DNA of 64,000 bases from Vampirovibrio chlorellavorus (GCF_003149375.1 NZ_QFWH01000003.1:299896-363895); one strand, 5' to 3'; positions 35,784 to 45,207 are shown, counted from the stretch's first letter. Numbers and translations: made by a program. The notes: generated by a model not told the origin, from the letters alone.

Positions 35784-36860
35784 ATGATTAAAATCAGGGC
35801 GCTGCGCCCCAGCGAACTTCGACAGGTACTGACCTTGCTGAATCGCTATAGTGATCGGGAGTCGGAATACTCTCTGTTGAAGACCATGCAACAGTTGTAC
35901 ATCCCCATGCACCGGGTTAGCCAGCTGTTGCCCCTGAATTTGCAGTTTATGCCCGCTATTTTCGTGGCTGTGGCCGAGGACAAGGTGTTGGGCATGATCT
36001 GGCTGAGCCGGGATGGCTCGCATTCCCGCCGCTGGAAGATTGATCATCTGATTCTGGATCCGGATTCTTTTTCCTACGATGTGGGGACGCAGCTGGTCAA
36101 TTACGTGATCAACCGCTACGGGGGCGATGGGGTTCAAACCTTTCTGGCCTATGTGGATCAGCATTACGAGACGGGTCTGGCCCTGCTCAAGTCCTGTGGC
36201 TTCCGCCGCAGTGCCCGGCAGCATTACTTTGTCCACCGGAATCCGGCCAACCTTAAGTTGCCCCCCGTTACTCTGGATGGGCTGCGTGACAGTCACAACG
36301 GCGATTGCGCCAAGCTGGCCACTTTGTACAACGATTGTTTGCCCGTGGATGCCAGAGTGGGTCTCAGTAAAGGGTGGCGGGATTTTTACCGGCCCATGCC
36401 CCTCCGGCTCATTGAGAAGACGCGGGGGGCCTTCAACCGGCGTTGGGTCTTTCAGGATTTGGCCCGGGATTGTTTTATTGGCTCCGTGGAACTGGTGACC
36501 CGGGATTATAAGGATTTTACCCTGCATATCCTGGCCAGTCCAGGCTGGCAAAGCGCCTACCGGGATTTGGTCACTTATGCCGTACAGCAGGTGTTACTGA
36601 CCACCACAGGGGCTACCTTGTATGTGGAATGCTTCGAGTTCTGCAAGGCTGGTCTGGAAACACTGGAGCAGTTGGGTTTTCAGCGGCTGGGGATTGCGGA
36701 GGTGCTGTTAAAGGATTACTGGATACCGGTTGAGGATAAGGGCAGTCGCTTGCAGTCGCCCATTTTGCTGTTTTCGGGGCGTCCCACCCCGGCTATGAAC
36801 TGTCGGATCTGGGAATCCGCCGGGCAGCCCCCGGAGGCACTGGGCGGCTGGCTGGATTGA
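35784..36860 (+). CDS. GNAT-like acyltransferase
   Basis: A 358-aa protein. The N-terminal half reads as a GNAT fold: 'IKIRALRPSELRQVLTLLNR' (first strand and helix), 'IFVAVAEDKVLGMIWLSRDG' (strands 3-4) and 'DVGTQLVNYVINRYGGDG' in place of the acetyl-CoA P-loop, then 'YETGLALLKSCGFRRSARQH'. A second, weaker GNAT-like half follows (~180-330, ending 'AGLETLEQLGFQRLGIAEVL'), so this may be a tandem GNAT. Substrate unknown. The ATG at 35784 was chosen because the upstream in-frame extension overlaps the smpB promoter region. Confidence 0.7.
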   Translation: MIKIRALRPSELRQVLTLLNRYSDRESEYSLLKTMQQLYIPMHRVSQLLPLNLQFMPAIFVAVAEDKVLGMIWLSRDGSHSRRWKIDHLILDPDSFSYDVGTQLVNYVINRYGGDGVQTFLAYVDQHYETGLALLKSCGFRRSARQHYFVHRNPANLKLPPVTLDGLRDSHNGDCAKLATLYNDCLPVDARVGLSKGWRDFYRPMPLRLIEKTRGAFNRRWVFQDLARDCFIGSVELVTRDYKDFTLHILASPGWQSAYRDLVTYAVQQVLLTTTGATLYVECFEFCKAGLETLEQLGFQRLGIAEVLLKDYWIPVEDKGSRLQSPILLFSGRPTPAMNCRIWESAGQPPEALGGWLD

Positions 36861-37229
36861 ACGGTATCCTCCCGGTTCAAGAGCTTGCGGGGCATTCACT
36901 CAGGCAAGAACAAGAGTTTTCACCCAGACCCAAGTTGCTCATTTAAATGTTTTTTAAGTTAAAAGGTGGTAATCTGTTCCTTAGAGATTGGGAGACTGTG
37001 ATTTGCATCCGGCTGAGAGAAGTCAATACTTTCCAGAATGTGGAACGTCTGTAACCCTGGCACCTTGCCAGCGTCTCGACAGTGTGTCCGGCTGCCCGGG
37101 TTCTGGTGTCCTTTCCTTGACTCCGGGCTCCAAACGAACGACAATGCTCCTGTCTTGAAATCCGATGATTTGGCTCAAAACCCCCATCACTAAACCGTCC
37201 CTTAATGAACAGAGTAACGGTTACCCGGC
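36861..37229. other. 369-bp gap, no assigned function
   Basis: A 35-codon ORF (36947-37054) without a ribosome-binding site lies here. No terminator, promoter or RNA motif that I can name was found. It acts at least as the leader of the glycosyltransferase gene. Confidence 0.3.
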
Positions 37230-38414
37230 ATGGCATCGCAAAACGTCCTGATTCTTTCATCCAATACCGGTGGTGGACACCGTAGCGCCGCCAACGCGCT
37301 CCAAAACAGTCTGGTTAAAGTTTCGGGTGGAGAAACCACGGTTACGGTCACCCAGGTTCTGGAAGAAGCCCATTACATCAGTCGTAAAGCCGCTGACTTC
37401 TATAATTTTCTCCTGCGTGATCATCAGGACTTGATGCACTACTACTTTAACGCCGTCAACAAGTTTCGCCCCAACGAGTCCCGGCTTATTTTCAAGAGCG
37501 CCATGGGTTACGCCCAGCGCATATTCAGTAAGATGAAGCCGGATGTCATTGTGTCGGTGCATCCCATGACCCAGCATTTTTTCGCTTATGTGCTACGTCG
37601 CTTGAAGCTACAGGATCAGATTCCCTTGCTGACCGTGGTGACGGATCCGTATCAGGGGTTTTGGCGGGGCTGGGCTTGTGAGGATGTGCGCCAGTATTAC
37701 GTGGCCAGTGAATTCGCTAAAAAGCAGCTGATGGATTTTGGGGTGGAAGCCTACAAGATTCAGGTGATGGGCATGCCAGTACACTCCAAGTTTCATCCGG
37801 TCACCGATATGGAAAAGCGCCTCATTCGCAGTCAACTGGGGTTGACCCCGGAACGGTTCACCATTTTTATGAACGCTGGCTGGGTGGGTGGCGGAAATAT
37901 CTTTAGCATCTATCAGGCCCTGCTTACCAATGCCGGTTTGGCCCAGGCTCCCATTCAGGTGGTGTTTCTGGCTGGGCGAAACGAAGAATTGCTGCATGCG
38001 GCCCAGGCGATTGCCGATCAGGCTGAAGTGCCGGTCAAGGTGCTGAGTTTTACCAATGAGATCGAGAGCCTGATGATGGCTTCCGACATTATGATTACCA
38101 AAATGGGCGGATTAACCACGTTTGAAGCGTTGAGCTGTCGTTTGCCCCTGATTGCCGACGCCGTGACCCCACCCATGCCGCAAGAGTCCCAGACCGCAGC
38201 GTTTTTGGCCAGTACCGGCGCTGCCTTGATGCTGAAGCAGCCCGAGCAAATTGTGCCTATGATAGAATCTTTGCTAGAATCTCCAGGTCGCTACGCTGCG
38301 CTAAAAGAAGCCGCCGCGCTTCATGGGCGTCCCGGCGCTTCGGATCATATCGCTCAGGATGTGCTGCGTTTTATACAAGACTCCGTGTTTCTGGATCAGC
38401 CTGTACTTGCGTAA
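37230..38414 (+). CDS. UgtP/MGDG-synthase-like lipid glycosyltransferase (GT28)
   Basis: A 394-aa peripheral membrane GT-B enzyme. The N-terminus 'NVLILSSNTGGGHRSAANAL' is diagnostic of the MGDG synthase/UgtP N-terminal domain. The C-terminal donor-binding part has 'SDIMITKMGGLTTFEALSCR' and 'PMPQESQTAAFL'. Family members transfer glucose or galactose from a UDP-sugar to diacylglycerol. It is 84 bp before an SDR gene and may feed a glycolipid pathway. The ATG at 37230 lacks a strong Shine-Dalgarno; the protein aligns with the family from residue ~4. Confidence 0.88.
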   Translation: MASQNVLILSSNTGGGHRSAANALQNSLVKVSGGETTVTVTQVLEEAHYISRKAADFYNFLLRDHQDLMHYYFNAVNKFRPNESRLIFKSAMGYAQRIFSKMKPDVIVSVHPMTQHFFAYVLRRLKLQDQIPLLTVVTDPYQGFWRGWACEDVRQYYVASEFAKKQLMDFGVEAYKIQVMGMPVHSKFHPVTDMEKRLIRSQLGLTPERFTIFMNAGWVGGGNIFSIYQALLTNAGLAQAPIQVVFLAGRNEELLHAAQAIADQAEVPVKVLSFTNEIESLMMASDIMITKMGGLTTFEALSCRLPLIADAVTPPMPQESQTAAFLASTGAALMLKQPEQIVPMIESLLESPGRYAALKEAAALHGRPGASDHIAQDVLRFIQDSVFLDQPVLA

Positions 38415-38498
38415 TAATCTGGGGCTTTTCTGTTTTTTTGATATATTTTCGATACTCGTCTCCTCTGTGTTTTGAGTAGAAAGGTTTGCGGTAAATTA

Positions 38499-39248
38499 AT
38501 GAGTGGACTGCTAGACGGTAAAAAGGCCTTTATTTCAGGGGGCTCCCGGGGGCTTGGTAAAGCGTTGTGCGAAGTATTCGCCAGAGAAGGCGCGGACGTG
38601 GCCTTTAATTACAATTCCAATGACGCCGAAGCCCAGGATACCGTTCGCCGTATTGAGCAATACGGTCGTAAAGCCATGGCTTTCAAGGTGTCTGTGGTGG
38701 ATAAGCCCGCCATCAAGCAGATGGTCGCTGATATCATGGCCGAATTCGGGCGCATTGATGCCCTGGTGAATAACGCGGCCATTAACAAGGCCGACAGTTT
38801 TGTGACCACCACGGAAAGCGCCTGGCTGAACGTCATCAACACCAACGTGAATGGCCTGTACTACATTACCAAGCCTTTTTTCAAGCAAATGCTGCGCCAG
38901 CGCGCCGGAAGCATCCTGAACCTGACTTCTATCGGGGCCATTCGGGCCTTGCCCACCTCGGTGCATTACGCCACCAGTAAAGCGGCTGTCATTGGCTTCA
39001 CCAAGTGTCTGGCCAAGGAGGCTGGCACCTTTAACGTGAATGTAAACGGCATTGCCGCCGGAATTTTTGACACCGATCTGGGGCACTCCCTGCCGGATAA
39101 ATTCAAGGAAGTGTATGAAATGTGGTGTACCAAGGGCCGCATGGGTCGCCCGGAAGAGTTGGCCGAGTTTGCCGCCTTTATGGTGTCGGATCGCAATACC
39201 TACATGACCGGCGAAATTATTACCATTGACGGGGGCAGTGTGGTTTAG
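38499..39248 (+). CDS. Short-chain dehydrogenase/reductase (FabG-like)
   Basis: A 249-aa NAD(P)-dependent oxidoreductase. The cofactor motif is 'ISGGSRGLGKAL' (TGxxxGxG type), with 'NNAAINKA', catalytic Ser in 'LNLTSIGAI', Tyr-x3-Lys in 'HYATSKAAVIGF' and the C-terminal 'TGEIITIDGGSVV' typical of FabG. 3-Oxoacyl-ACP reduction is the likeliest activity, but many paralogues differ. The frame also allows a TTG at 38472 preceding an AAAGG; the ATG at 38499 is kept because it yields the standard N-terminus. Upstream of the IscA/Nfu pair by ~80 bp. Confidence 0.88.
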   Translation: MSGLLDGKKAFISGGSRGLGKALCEVFAREGADVAFNYNSNDAEAQDTVRRIEQYGRKAMAFKVSVVDKPAIKQMVADIMAEFGRIDALVNNAAINKADSFVTTTESAWLNVINTNVNGLYYITKPFFKQMLRQRAGSILNLTSIGAIRALPTSVHYATSKAAVIGFTKCLAKEAGTFNVNVNGIAAGIFDTDLGHSLPDKFKEVYEMWCTKGRMGRPEELAEFAAFMVSDRNTYMTGEIITIDGGSVV

Positions 39249-39328
39249 GCACGGACGGGAAGCGTTGAAAAACGTTGACGCTTACGTTATGCTTAGGGCA
39301 GATTCCCCAAAATGCGAAGGAGATGGTT

Positions 39329-39691
39329 ATGGCTGAAATCGCCGAGCAAGCCCCTGAACAGGCTCAGAATTCCATCATTGAAGTAACCCCCGCAGCGGTG
39401 ACCAAGGCCCGAGAGGTGCTGAAAGACTCTGCCAATACCGGGATTCGGGTGGCCGTGGTCGGTGGCGGTTGCGCTGGCCTGCAATACGACCTACAGCCCG
39501 CTGAGCAGTCGGCGGAAGGGGATTTGGTGCTGGACTTTGATGGGGTGTCCTTTTTCGTGAACCCCATGGTGGTTCCCTATATCAAGGGCACCCGCATCGA
39601 TTTTTCCAACGCCCTGATGGATGGCGGCTTTAAATTTATCAATCCCAACGCCACCAGTTCCTGCGGCTGCGGCACCTCGTTCGGTATTTAA
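39329..39691 (+). CDS. IscA/ErpA-type Fe-S assembly protein
   Basis: A 120-aa A-type carrier with the three conserved cysteines: Cys48 in 'VGGGCAGLQYDL' and Cys112/Cys114 in 'SSCGCGTSFGI'. It receives and passes on [2Fe-2S] or [4Fe-4S] clusters in the cytosol. A ~15-residue Gln/Glu/Ala-rich N-terminal extension precedes the domain. The start is fixed by GAAGGAG 6 nt before the ATG. It is followed 70 bp later by an Nfu-type gene and a terminator, forming a small Fe-S assembly unit with the upstream SDR. Confidence 0.93.
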   Translation: MAEIAEQAPEQAQNSIIEVTPAAVTKAREVLKDSANTGIRVAVVGGGCAGLQYDLQPAEQSAEGDLVLDFDGVSFFVNPMVVPYIKGTRIDFSNALMDGGFKFINPNATSSCGCGTSFGI

Positions 39692-39761
39692 CGACTACCG
39701 ACCGCAAGACCGCAGCGACTCCGATTTTTCCTCACGCAACTGATTTTAAGGAGATGCCCCC

Positions 39762-40028
39762 ATGGAAGAGACTCTGCAAACCCCGGCGACTGAGGCCGTT
39801 GTGGTCGATCGCGACAAGGTTCAGGAAGTGCTGAACATGCTGCGCCCTTACCTGCAAGCCGATGGCGGCGATGTGGAACTGATTGACGTGACCGCCGAAG
39901 GCGTGGTTCAGGTTCGCCTGCAAGGGGCCTGCGGTACCTGCCCCAGCTCCACCTACACCCTGAAAATGGGCATTGAGGAGCAGCTCAAGCAGTACGTTCC
40001 CGGCGTGACCGAAGTGGTTTCTGTCTAG
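39762..40028 (+). CDS. Nfu-type Fe-S scaffold (NifU C-terminal domain)
   Basis: An 88-aa stand-alone NifU C-terminal domain. The cluster-binding CxxC is '[18 protein letters not shown]' (Cys57, Cys60) after '[17 protein letters not shown]'. Such short Nfu proteins assemble or carry [4Fe-4S] clusters as dimers and are the common form in cyanobacteria. AAGGAGATG precedes the ATG. It is the last gene before the terminator at 40050-40081. Confidence 0.95.
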   Translation: MEETLQTPATEAVVVDRDKVQEVLNMLRPYLQADGGDVELIDVTAEGVVQVRLQGACGTCPSSTYTLKMGIEEQLKQYVPGVTEVVSV

Positions 40029-40049
40029 AGCAACCCGCCCCCGATTTTG

Positions 40050-40081
40050 AAAACCCCGGCTTGAAGCGAGTCGGGGTTTTT
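40050..40081 (+). terminator. Terminator after the Nfu gene
   Basis: AAAACCCCGGC (40050-40060) pairs with GTCGGGGTTTT (40070-40080, one wobble), running into a T-run. A classic Rho-independent terminator. Confidence 0.85.
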
Positions 40082-40136
40082 CAGTGTTCGCTGTTAAAAC
40101 CCGGTTTGTGCGGTGCCAAACGTTTGCGGATTTGTT

Positions 40137-41348
40137 ATGCTGCTGGCCATGGCAGGAATTGATCTTTCATTGTTGGCAGGCTATCAGGCAGCGTTGGCGC
40201 AAAAGGCCCAAGTGGGCCAGTTACGGCGCTGCCGAGAGCTGGTGTGGACGCCTGAGGCTGGCCCCATGGCCGTTCGAGTGGAAGGACAGCCAGCCATTAA
40301 CTTTAGTAGTAACGATTATCTGGGCTGGGCCCGGCATCCCCGTTTGCAGGCTGCCGCCGTGCAAGCCGTGGAGCAGTTCGGCACGGGAAGCACCGCCTCC
40401 CGGTTGATTGGGGGTACCAACCCGCTGGTGCTGGCTTTGGAGTCCAAGCTGGCCGCCTTCAAGCATGCGGAGGCCGCGCTGGTGTTCAACTCCGGCTATC
40501 AGGCCAATGTGGCCATTTTGCAGGCCATTTTGGGGCCGGATGATTACGTTTTTGCCGATCGCCTGAACCATGCCAGCCTGATTGATGGCTGTTTGCTGTC
40601 CAAGGCCCATTGGAGCCGTTATCGTCATCTGGATTTGGGCCATTTGGCGGAAAAACTGGCAAAGGCCCCGGCTGAAGCCCGCAAGTGGGTGATCACCGAT
40701 AGTGTGTTCTCCATGGATGGGGATTACCCGGATTTAAAGGCCCTGGTGGACGTTGCCGAGCGTTACGGGGCCTTGGTGATGGTGGATGAGGCTCATGCTA
40801 CGGGCCTGTTCGGCCATGGCGGGGCGGGATTGTGCCAGCAGTTTGGGGTCAGTGATCGGGTGGCCTTGCAAATGGGCACGTTCAGCAAGGCCTTGGGTGG
40901 ATCGGGTGCCTACGTGGCCGGGCCTCAGGTGTTAATCGACTGGTTGGTCAATCAGGCCCGAGGCTTTATATACTCCACTGCCCAGTCGCCGACGGTGCTG
41001 GGCGCCTCTCTGGCGGCGCTGGATTTGCTTCAAGAGGAGCCTGTGTGGCGGGAGCGCTTGTGGCGCAATGTGCGGACTCTTGAGCAAGCGGTGAGGGCCC
41101 ACGGTCTGCAAGACTGGATTCCCCTGCCCCTCAAGAGCGCCATTGTGCCCGTGCTGATTGGAGACAGCGTCCGCACGGTGGCCATGAGTGAGGCGCTGTT
41201 GGCGGCGGGCTATTTTGTGCAGGGCATTCGTCCGCCCACCGTGCCCCCAAAAACGGCTCGCTTGCGGATTGCCTTGTCCGCTGCACACACAGAGGCCCAG
41301 ATTGAAAGCCTGTGCGCCGCTTTGGCAACTTTGCTGCGGGTCACTTGA
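40137..41348 (+). CDS. bioF: 8-Amino-7-oxononanoate synthase (BioF-like)
   Basis: A ~403-aa PLP enzyme of the alpha-oxoamine synthase family. It shows 'FSSNDYLGWARHP', 'GTGSTASRLIGGTNPLVLAL', 'DEAHATGLFGHGGAG', the PLP-lysine in 'GTFSKALGGSGAYVAG', and 'STAQSP'. BioF condenses pimeloyl-ACP/CoA with alanine in biotin synthesis; a related activity (Kbl-like) is less likely given the GSGAY context. Two ATGs are possible, 40137 and 40149; the first is shown. No other biotin gene is present in the window. A long inverted repeat follows the stop. Confidence 0.87.
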   Translation: MLLAMAGIDLSLLAGYQAALAQKAQVGQLRRCRELVWTPEAGPMAVRVEGQPAINFSSNDYLGWARHPRLQAAAVQAVEQFGTGSTASRLIGGTNPLVLALESKLAAFKHAEAALVFNSGYQANVAILQAILGPDDYVFADRLNHASLIDGCLLSKAHWSRYRHLDLGHLAEKLAKAPAEARKWVITDSVFSMDGDYPDLKALVDVAERYGALVMVDEAHATGLFGHGGAGLCQQFGVSDRVALQMGTFSKALGGSGAYVAGPQVLIDWLVNQARGFIYSTAQSPTVLGASLAALDLLQEEPVWRERLWRNVRTLEQAVRAHGLQDWIPLPLKSAIVPVLIGDSVRTVAMSEALLAAGYFVQGIRPPTVPPKTARLRIALSAAHTEAQIESLCAALATLLRVT

Positions 41349-41423
41349 CGACGGCTCCAATGAATCCCTTTTCCCTTTGGCTGACACGACAGTTCGCAAG
41401 GCGTCTCGGCGGTCGTGGAGAAA

Positions 41424-41598
41424 GGCCCACACCGGGGATCTCCTACGAATGTTTTCAAAGCCTTGGCTGTTCAGCAACCCAAGGAAGGTGCTGATGGCGA
41501 ACCGCCATTCGCACCCCTTTTATACTTTGCTTTTTGCTTTGCCTACTTTGGGAGCTCGCCCCGTTGAAAACATTCATAGGAGATCCCCGGTATGGGCC
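41424..41598. repeat. 175-bp element with 35-bp terminal inverted repeats
   Basis: Arms 41424-41458 and 41564-41598 are complementary at 33 of 35 positions around a 105-nt centre. It lies between the convergent bioF and 41638-43317 genes. No protein is encoded inside. It is consistent with a MITE-like insertion or a giant bidirectional terminator. Confidence 0.8.
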
Positions 41599-41637
41599 CT
41601 GTGGTGCTGAATTCGGGTGCTACTGGCGCACGCGGGT

Positions 41638-43317
41638 TTAGCGACCAAACACGCCGGGGTTGATCGGCAGGGGTTGGGGCATTCCCATCGGATTCATCGG
41701 GTTGGGGGCGTTCAAAGGCACTCCCATAAACAGGCTGCCCACCCCTCGGCCCAGGTTGGCCCCCTTGCTTTGGCCCAGTAACTTGCTGACCGCTTGCAGG
41801 CGGTAGGTTTTTTCCAGATTGGCCAGACGCTGTGGTTCGGGCAAGGCCGGGTACATTTGCCCCAACAGGGAGGACTCCAGTCGTCCCAGACGCACTGGCA
41901 CCGCCTCCACGGTGTTGACCTGCCTGAACACGTTGATTTCCAGCTGGTTCAGGCTTTGCAAAAAGGCAGGATCGCCCACGTAGTATGGGGTAGGGTATCC
42001 GCTGGTGGTTGTTTCCAGCGTGGTTTGTCCCCCGTGGGGCTGAATTACGGTGGTGGACTGGCTTTGGGAGACTGTGCCGTTCGGGCTGCTGTAATAGTTG
42101 TAAGTCTGCACGGGGGCGTTACCGTAGGTCTGAAAGCCTGAATGGGAACCGGCGCTCCCCAGTGCTTGCCGCTCAATGACCACGGTGCCGGGAGATCCGA
42201 TTACGGTTCCGCTACTGGTGCTTTCACCCAGTTGGGAACGAACCTGGGGCGGCAGCATGGACATCATCTCCGGGCTGAAGCTGTAGCTGCTGTTGCTGCT
42301 GAACCCGCCCCCAATCTGAATATTTCGGGGTGGCCCGCCGATGGTACTGGTGCCAGTGCCGGTGTCCGTGCTAGATTGCCAGGTGCCAGCGGGGCTTTGA
42401 TAGCCGGGGCGGGGCTGAAAACCCGGGCGGTTGAGGCCACCTTGGCTGCTTGCTGTATTTGGATTGGCGGTACGATGGCTTTGGTAGGGGCTTAGCAAGC
42501 GAGCCACCCGGTTGTCCACTGATTGTCCGTTGAACGTTTGCCCGTAGGCCTTTAATTCCAGCCGATCCAGTCGTTCCGTAATCAGGGCGTTGGGGGTGCT
42601 TTGGCCGTTGAAGTGATGCTGCTCCAGAGCCTCCAGTTTGCTGTAGATGTCTCGTTGAGTGCTGGTAAATTGAGCGTGATCATCCGGTAGGCTTTGCAGG
42701 GCAGGGCTGACAGCGCTGGGGCGCACATTGATCACATCTGGCGCGGTGCTGGCGCTGGCCGTGACATTGGGATAGCGGGAGAGCAGGCTGTCTACCCGGT
42801 CAGCCAGGGCTCGGTTGGGATTGGCCTGACCGAATACCTTTTTCTCCAGACGGCTCAGCCGGACCTGCACGTCTTCCCGGGTAAAGTCCCGGCCAAAAAC
42901 CTGTCGTTCCAGAGCGGTTACGGTGGGATAGTCGGTGGCGTCCGGGATGGCGGGCGGGGCTGACCCGGAATAATCTCTGGCGGAGGCCGGATTGAGGCCC
43001 GATGGAGCTGACTGCGTCGGCGTGGCGTTCTGGGATGAGGCTGACTGCGGAGAGCCGGGGGGCAACAGATTTTTCAAAACCCCTTGCAGACGGGCCCTTC
43101 GGCTGCTATCCGTACCGGCTTGCACGTCTCCAAAGACCCGTTGCTCCAGTCGGTCCAGTCGTCGGGTGCTGTTTTCCTGAGGATAGGTCATGGAAAACAA
43201 ACGTTGTTCCAATTCGTCCAGGGTGGCTTCCGCACCGGCGTAGAGAAGGCCAAACTGGCAACACAGGGCGGCCATCAGGGCCAGGGCAAAGCGGATTTTG
43301 AAGGAGGTAGGGTGCAT
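41638..43317 (-). CDS. Secreted protein with degenerate LE-x-FG / RL-x-RLE repeats
   Basis: A ~559-aa exported protein of unknown function. The signal peptide is 'IRFALALMAALCCQFGLLYA' with cleavage near AGA. It contains at least four copies of a ~35-45-residue unit of the form L-x-x-LE-x-x-x-F/Y-G ... RL-x-RLE (for example 'RLDRLEQRVFGD', 'RLSRLEKKVFGQ', 'RLDRLELKAYGQ', 'RLGRLESSLLGQ'). A central Gly/Ser/Thr/Gln-rich low-complexity region (~290-430) interrupts them. I recall similar 'RLERLE..FG' units in cyanobacterial exported proteins, but no function. The start at 43317 (ATG) versus 43329 (TTG) is uncertain. Confidence 0.7.
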   Translation of the reverse strand: MHPTSFKIRFALALMAALCCQFGLLYAGAEATLDELEQRLFSMTYPQENSTRRLDRLEQRVFGDVQAGTDSSRRARLQGVLKNLLPPGSPQSASSQNATPTQSAPSGLNPASARDYSGSAPPAIPDATDYPTVTALERQVFGRDFTREDVQVRLSRLEKKVFGQANPNRALADRVDSLLSRYPNVTASASTAPDVINVRPSAVSPALQSLPDDHAQFTSTQRDIYSKLEALEQHHFNGQSTPNALITERLDRLELKAYGQTFNGQSVDNRVARLLSPYQSHRTANPNTASSQGGLNRPGFQPRPGYQSPAGTWQSSTDTGTGTSTIGGPPRNIQIGGGFSSNSSYSFSPEMMSMLPPQVRSQLGESTSSGTVIGSPGTVVIERQALGSAGSHSGFQTYGNAPVQTYNYYSSPNGTVSQSQSTTVIQPHGGQTTLETTTSGYPTPYYVGDPAFLQSLNQLEINVFRQVNTVEAVPVRLGRLESSLLGQMYPALPEPQRLANLEKTYRLQAVSKLLGQSKGANLGRGVGSLFMGVPLNAPNPMNPMGMPQPLPINPGVFGR

Positions 43318-43435
43318 GCTTCCTGCCAATTGTTTACTTATTCAAACTATAAGACTTTTTAAAGGGCTTGCCTAGCGCTGGCCTGGCAATTGTTCTTCTT
43401 TAAGAATGAAACCTAAAGAATTAAAATGATGAGCC

Positions 43436-43470
43436 TATAAAAATGGCGCCCGAGAGTAAGGCGCCGTTTC
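43436..43470 (-). terminator. Terminator of the 43627-44736 gene
   Basis: GGCGCC at 43445-43450 and 43460-43465 form a stem (plus an A/U extension). On the minus strand it is followed by ATTTTTA. It lies ~160 bp past the stop. Confidence 0.55.
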
Positions 43471-43626
43471 GAGATTTTTTTTAGGGGAGAGACATTGAAA
43501 ATGGAATTTCCACTGCTCTTTTCTTCGGGCGTCTTTCTGTTTTCCTGAAGGGGGCCTCCCCAAAATTGATACATTTGGTTACACAGGCAGGCGTCATGGA
43601 ATTCCCCACCTGTTTTTTGAGCGATC

Positions 43627-44736
43627 CTAAAAACCCAGCCATGTTTTTTTAGATCGATCGCATTTCAGAATATCTTTATAAAGGAGGGTAAATACCAGGG
43701 TGCCCAGTGGAAGCAGTAACAGGGTCAGGGTGCAGGACAGGCTGAGATCGGTGAGGGTTTGGGATAACCGTTGAACCCACGAAAAGTCTTCCCCCAAAAG
43801 ACTTTTCCACAGGGGCAGGCTGTTGAAGTCTCCTTCTGTTCCCATTCCAGCCATCAATTGCTGAATCAGCCAGCGGTGCAGCTGATCCAGGGGCGCACTC
43901 AGTTGAAAGAGCCGGAACAGCCAGATCAATGGCTGAGGAATCAGTATATTGGTCAGCAGGAACACGGTGATCTGCAGACAGGTGGTCTTCCAGAACTGCT
44001 TGAGGACGAATTTGGAACTCAGCAGGAAGGTATGGACCGGGTTGGCGGGCAGGCCATTTTCAAAGGCGGCAATCTGGAAGGTGAAGGTCAGCGGAATCAG
44101 GCTGGCCACCCACAGGGCTCCCAGCAGCAGGCTTTGCAAAATGCCCGCGATTATCAGCAGTTCCAGCATACTGGGCCCCAAAAAGACGCCCAGCAAGGCC
44201 AGAAAAATAAAGGGCAAAAAGGCCAGTGCGGGCAGACTGAAATAGGTGCAGGCCAGAATGGCGTAGGGGGCTTTTTTCGCTGCGCTGAGACTTTGATACG
44301 CCTTTTTAAAGTCCAGCGGCTGTCCGTTTTCCGCCTCCCAGGCGTTGAGGCACAGGCTGGCCCAAGCCAGCACGTATTGCCATCCACCCCGCAACATCAG
44401 CCCTGTGCAGAGCAGGGTGATCACGATACTCAGGCCGATAGCCGTCCAGGGGTATCGCATGGCCAGGACCTGATTCTGGTCCAGCAACCACAAGTTGATC
44501 CCCTGACTGCCATAGGCGCCCGCCACCATTTGGGTTACCGGTCCGATTAAAGCGCAGGTAAATGCTTTCCAGTGCTTCGCGTACAGGCTCAGGGCGTGGG
44601 CCAGTATGGCCCCTGGGCTTCTGCCCTGAGGGGGGCGATGAGTCGGCGCTGCGTCCAGCGCCGCGTCCTGCGCTGTGTCCCGCGCTTCGGGGCAGGCTTC
44701 TGGCCCAGACTCAGCCCCGGATTCAGAAGTTGTCAT
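43627..44736 (-). CDS. Unknown multi-spanning membrane protein
   Basis: A 369-aa protein with an acidic Ala/Pro-rich N-terminus (~45 residues) and about six hydrophobic segments (near 57-75, 95-115, 160-185, 190-220, 250-270 and 335-360). A cytoplasmic basic end follows: 'KDILKCDRSKKTWLGF'. The pattern is like the DUF975/GlpQ-associated membrane domains, but I see no diagnostic motif. No transport or catalytic residues can be named. It is divergent from the flagellin cluster, whose first promoter lies ~235 bp from its start. Confidence 0.65.
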   Translation of the reverse strand: MTTSESGAESGPEACPEARDTAQDAALDAAPTHRPPQGRSPGAILAHALSLYAKHWKAFTCALIGPVTQMVAGAYGSQGINLWLLDQNQVLAMRYPWTAIGLSIVITLLCTGLMLRGGWQYVLAWASLCLNAWEAENGQPLDFKKAYQSLSAAKKAPYAILACTYFSLPALAFLPFIFLALLGVFLGPSMLELLIIAGILQSLLLGALWVASLIPLTFTFQIAAFENGLPANPVHTFLLSSKFVLKQFWKTTCLQITVFLLTNILIPQPLIWLFRLFQLSAPLDQLHRWLIQQLMAGMGTEGDFNSLPLWKSLLGEDFSWVQRLSQTLTDLSLSCTLTLLLLPLGTLVFTLLYKDILKCDRSKKTWLGF

Positions 44737-44970
44737 GGGGAACCATCACGGTTGCTGCTCACTCTGTCAAAAACTTCCCACCTTCCTATTATAGTATTCT
44801 TTCAGTGAAAAAAGAGGCCGGAATACCTGCTGGACTCCTCTGTCCGGGGGAGGCCAGCCCATTTGGGAGTGCTGTTTTTGAACTGGCTGAAAGCAAGGTG
44901 GGGTAGGGGTTTACCGGTTTTGACCGGGGCATTGCCTTCCGGTAAACGGTGGAGTTTTTGGGCAGCGCTC

Positions 44971-44999
44971 TTCAGTTTGAGTGGGGCTGACCCGATACG
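44971..44999 (+). promoter_or_regulatory. Sigma-28-like promoter of flagellin 1
   Basis: TTCA (44971-44974), a 17-nt spacer starting GTTTG, then CCGATA (44992-44997). It gives a ~205-nt leader before the ATG. Weakest -35 of the set. Confidence 0.55.
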
Positions 45000-45207
45000 C
45001 AGTTTGTAAGCCAACAGCAAGTGTTGGTAAGGCCAATGAAGTCAGTAATGCTTTCAGCGGCCTCTTGTTGGAAAAACCCAGTTACATACAAAGCCCCCTC
45101 ATCTGATCCTGGATGGCAGCTTGTCATCGCCGGGTTAGGGTGCGGTGTCTGGAAGGGATTCCAGATCCGTAACCGGTTTGAGGGATTTAGGAAAAAGGAG
45201 ATTTCAA

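Noticed and set aside
36947..37054. 35-codon ORF upstream of the lipid glycosyltransferase gene
   Set aside because: No Shine-Dalgarno, and nothing beyond open frame supports translation.
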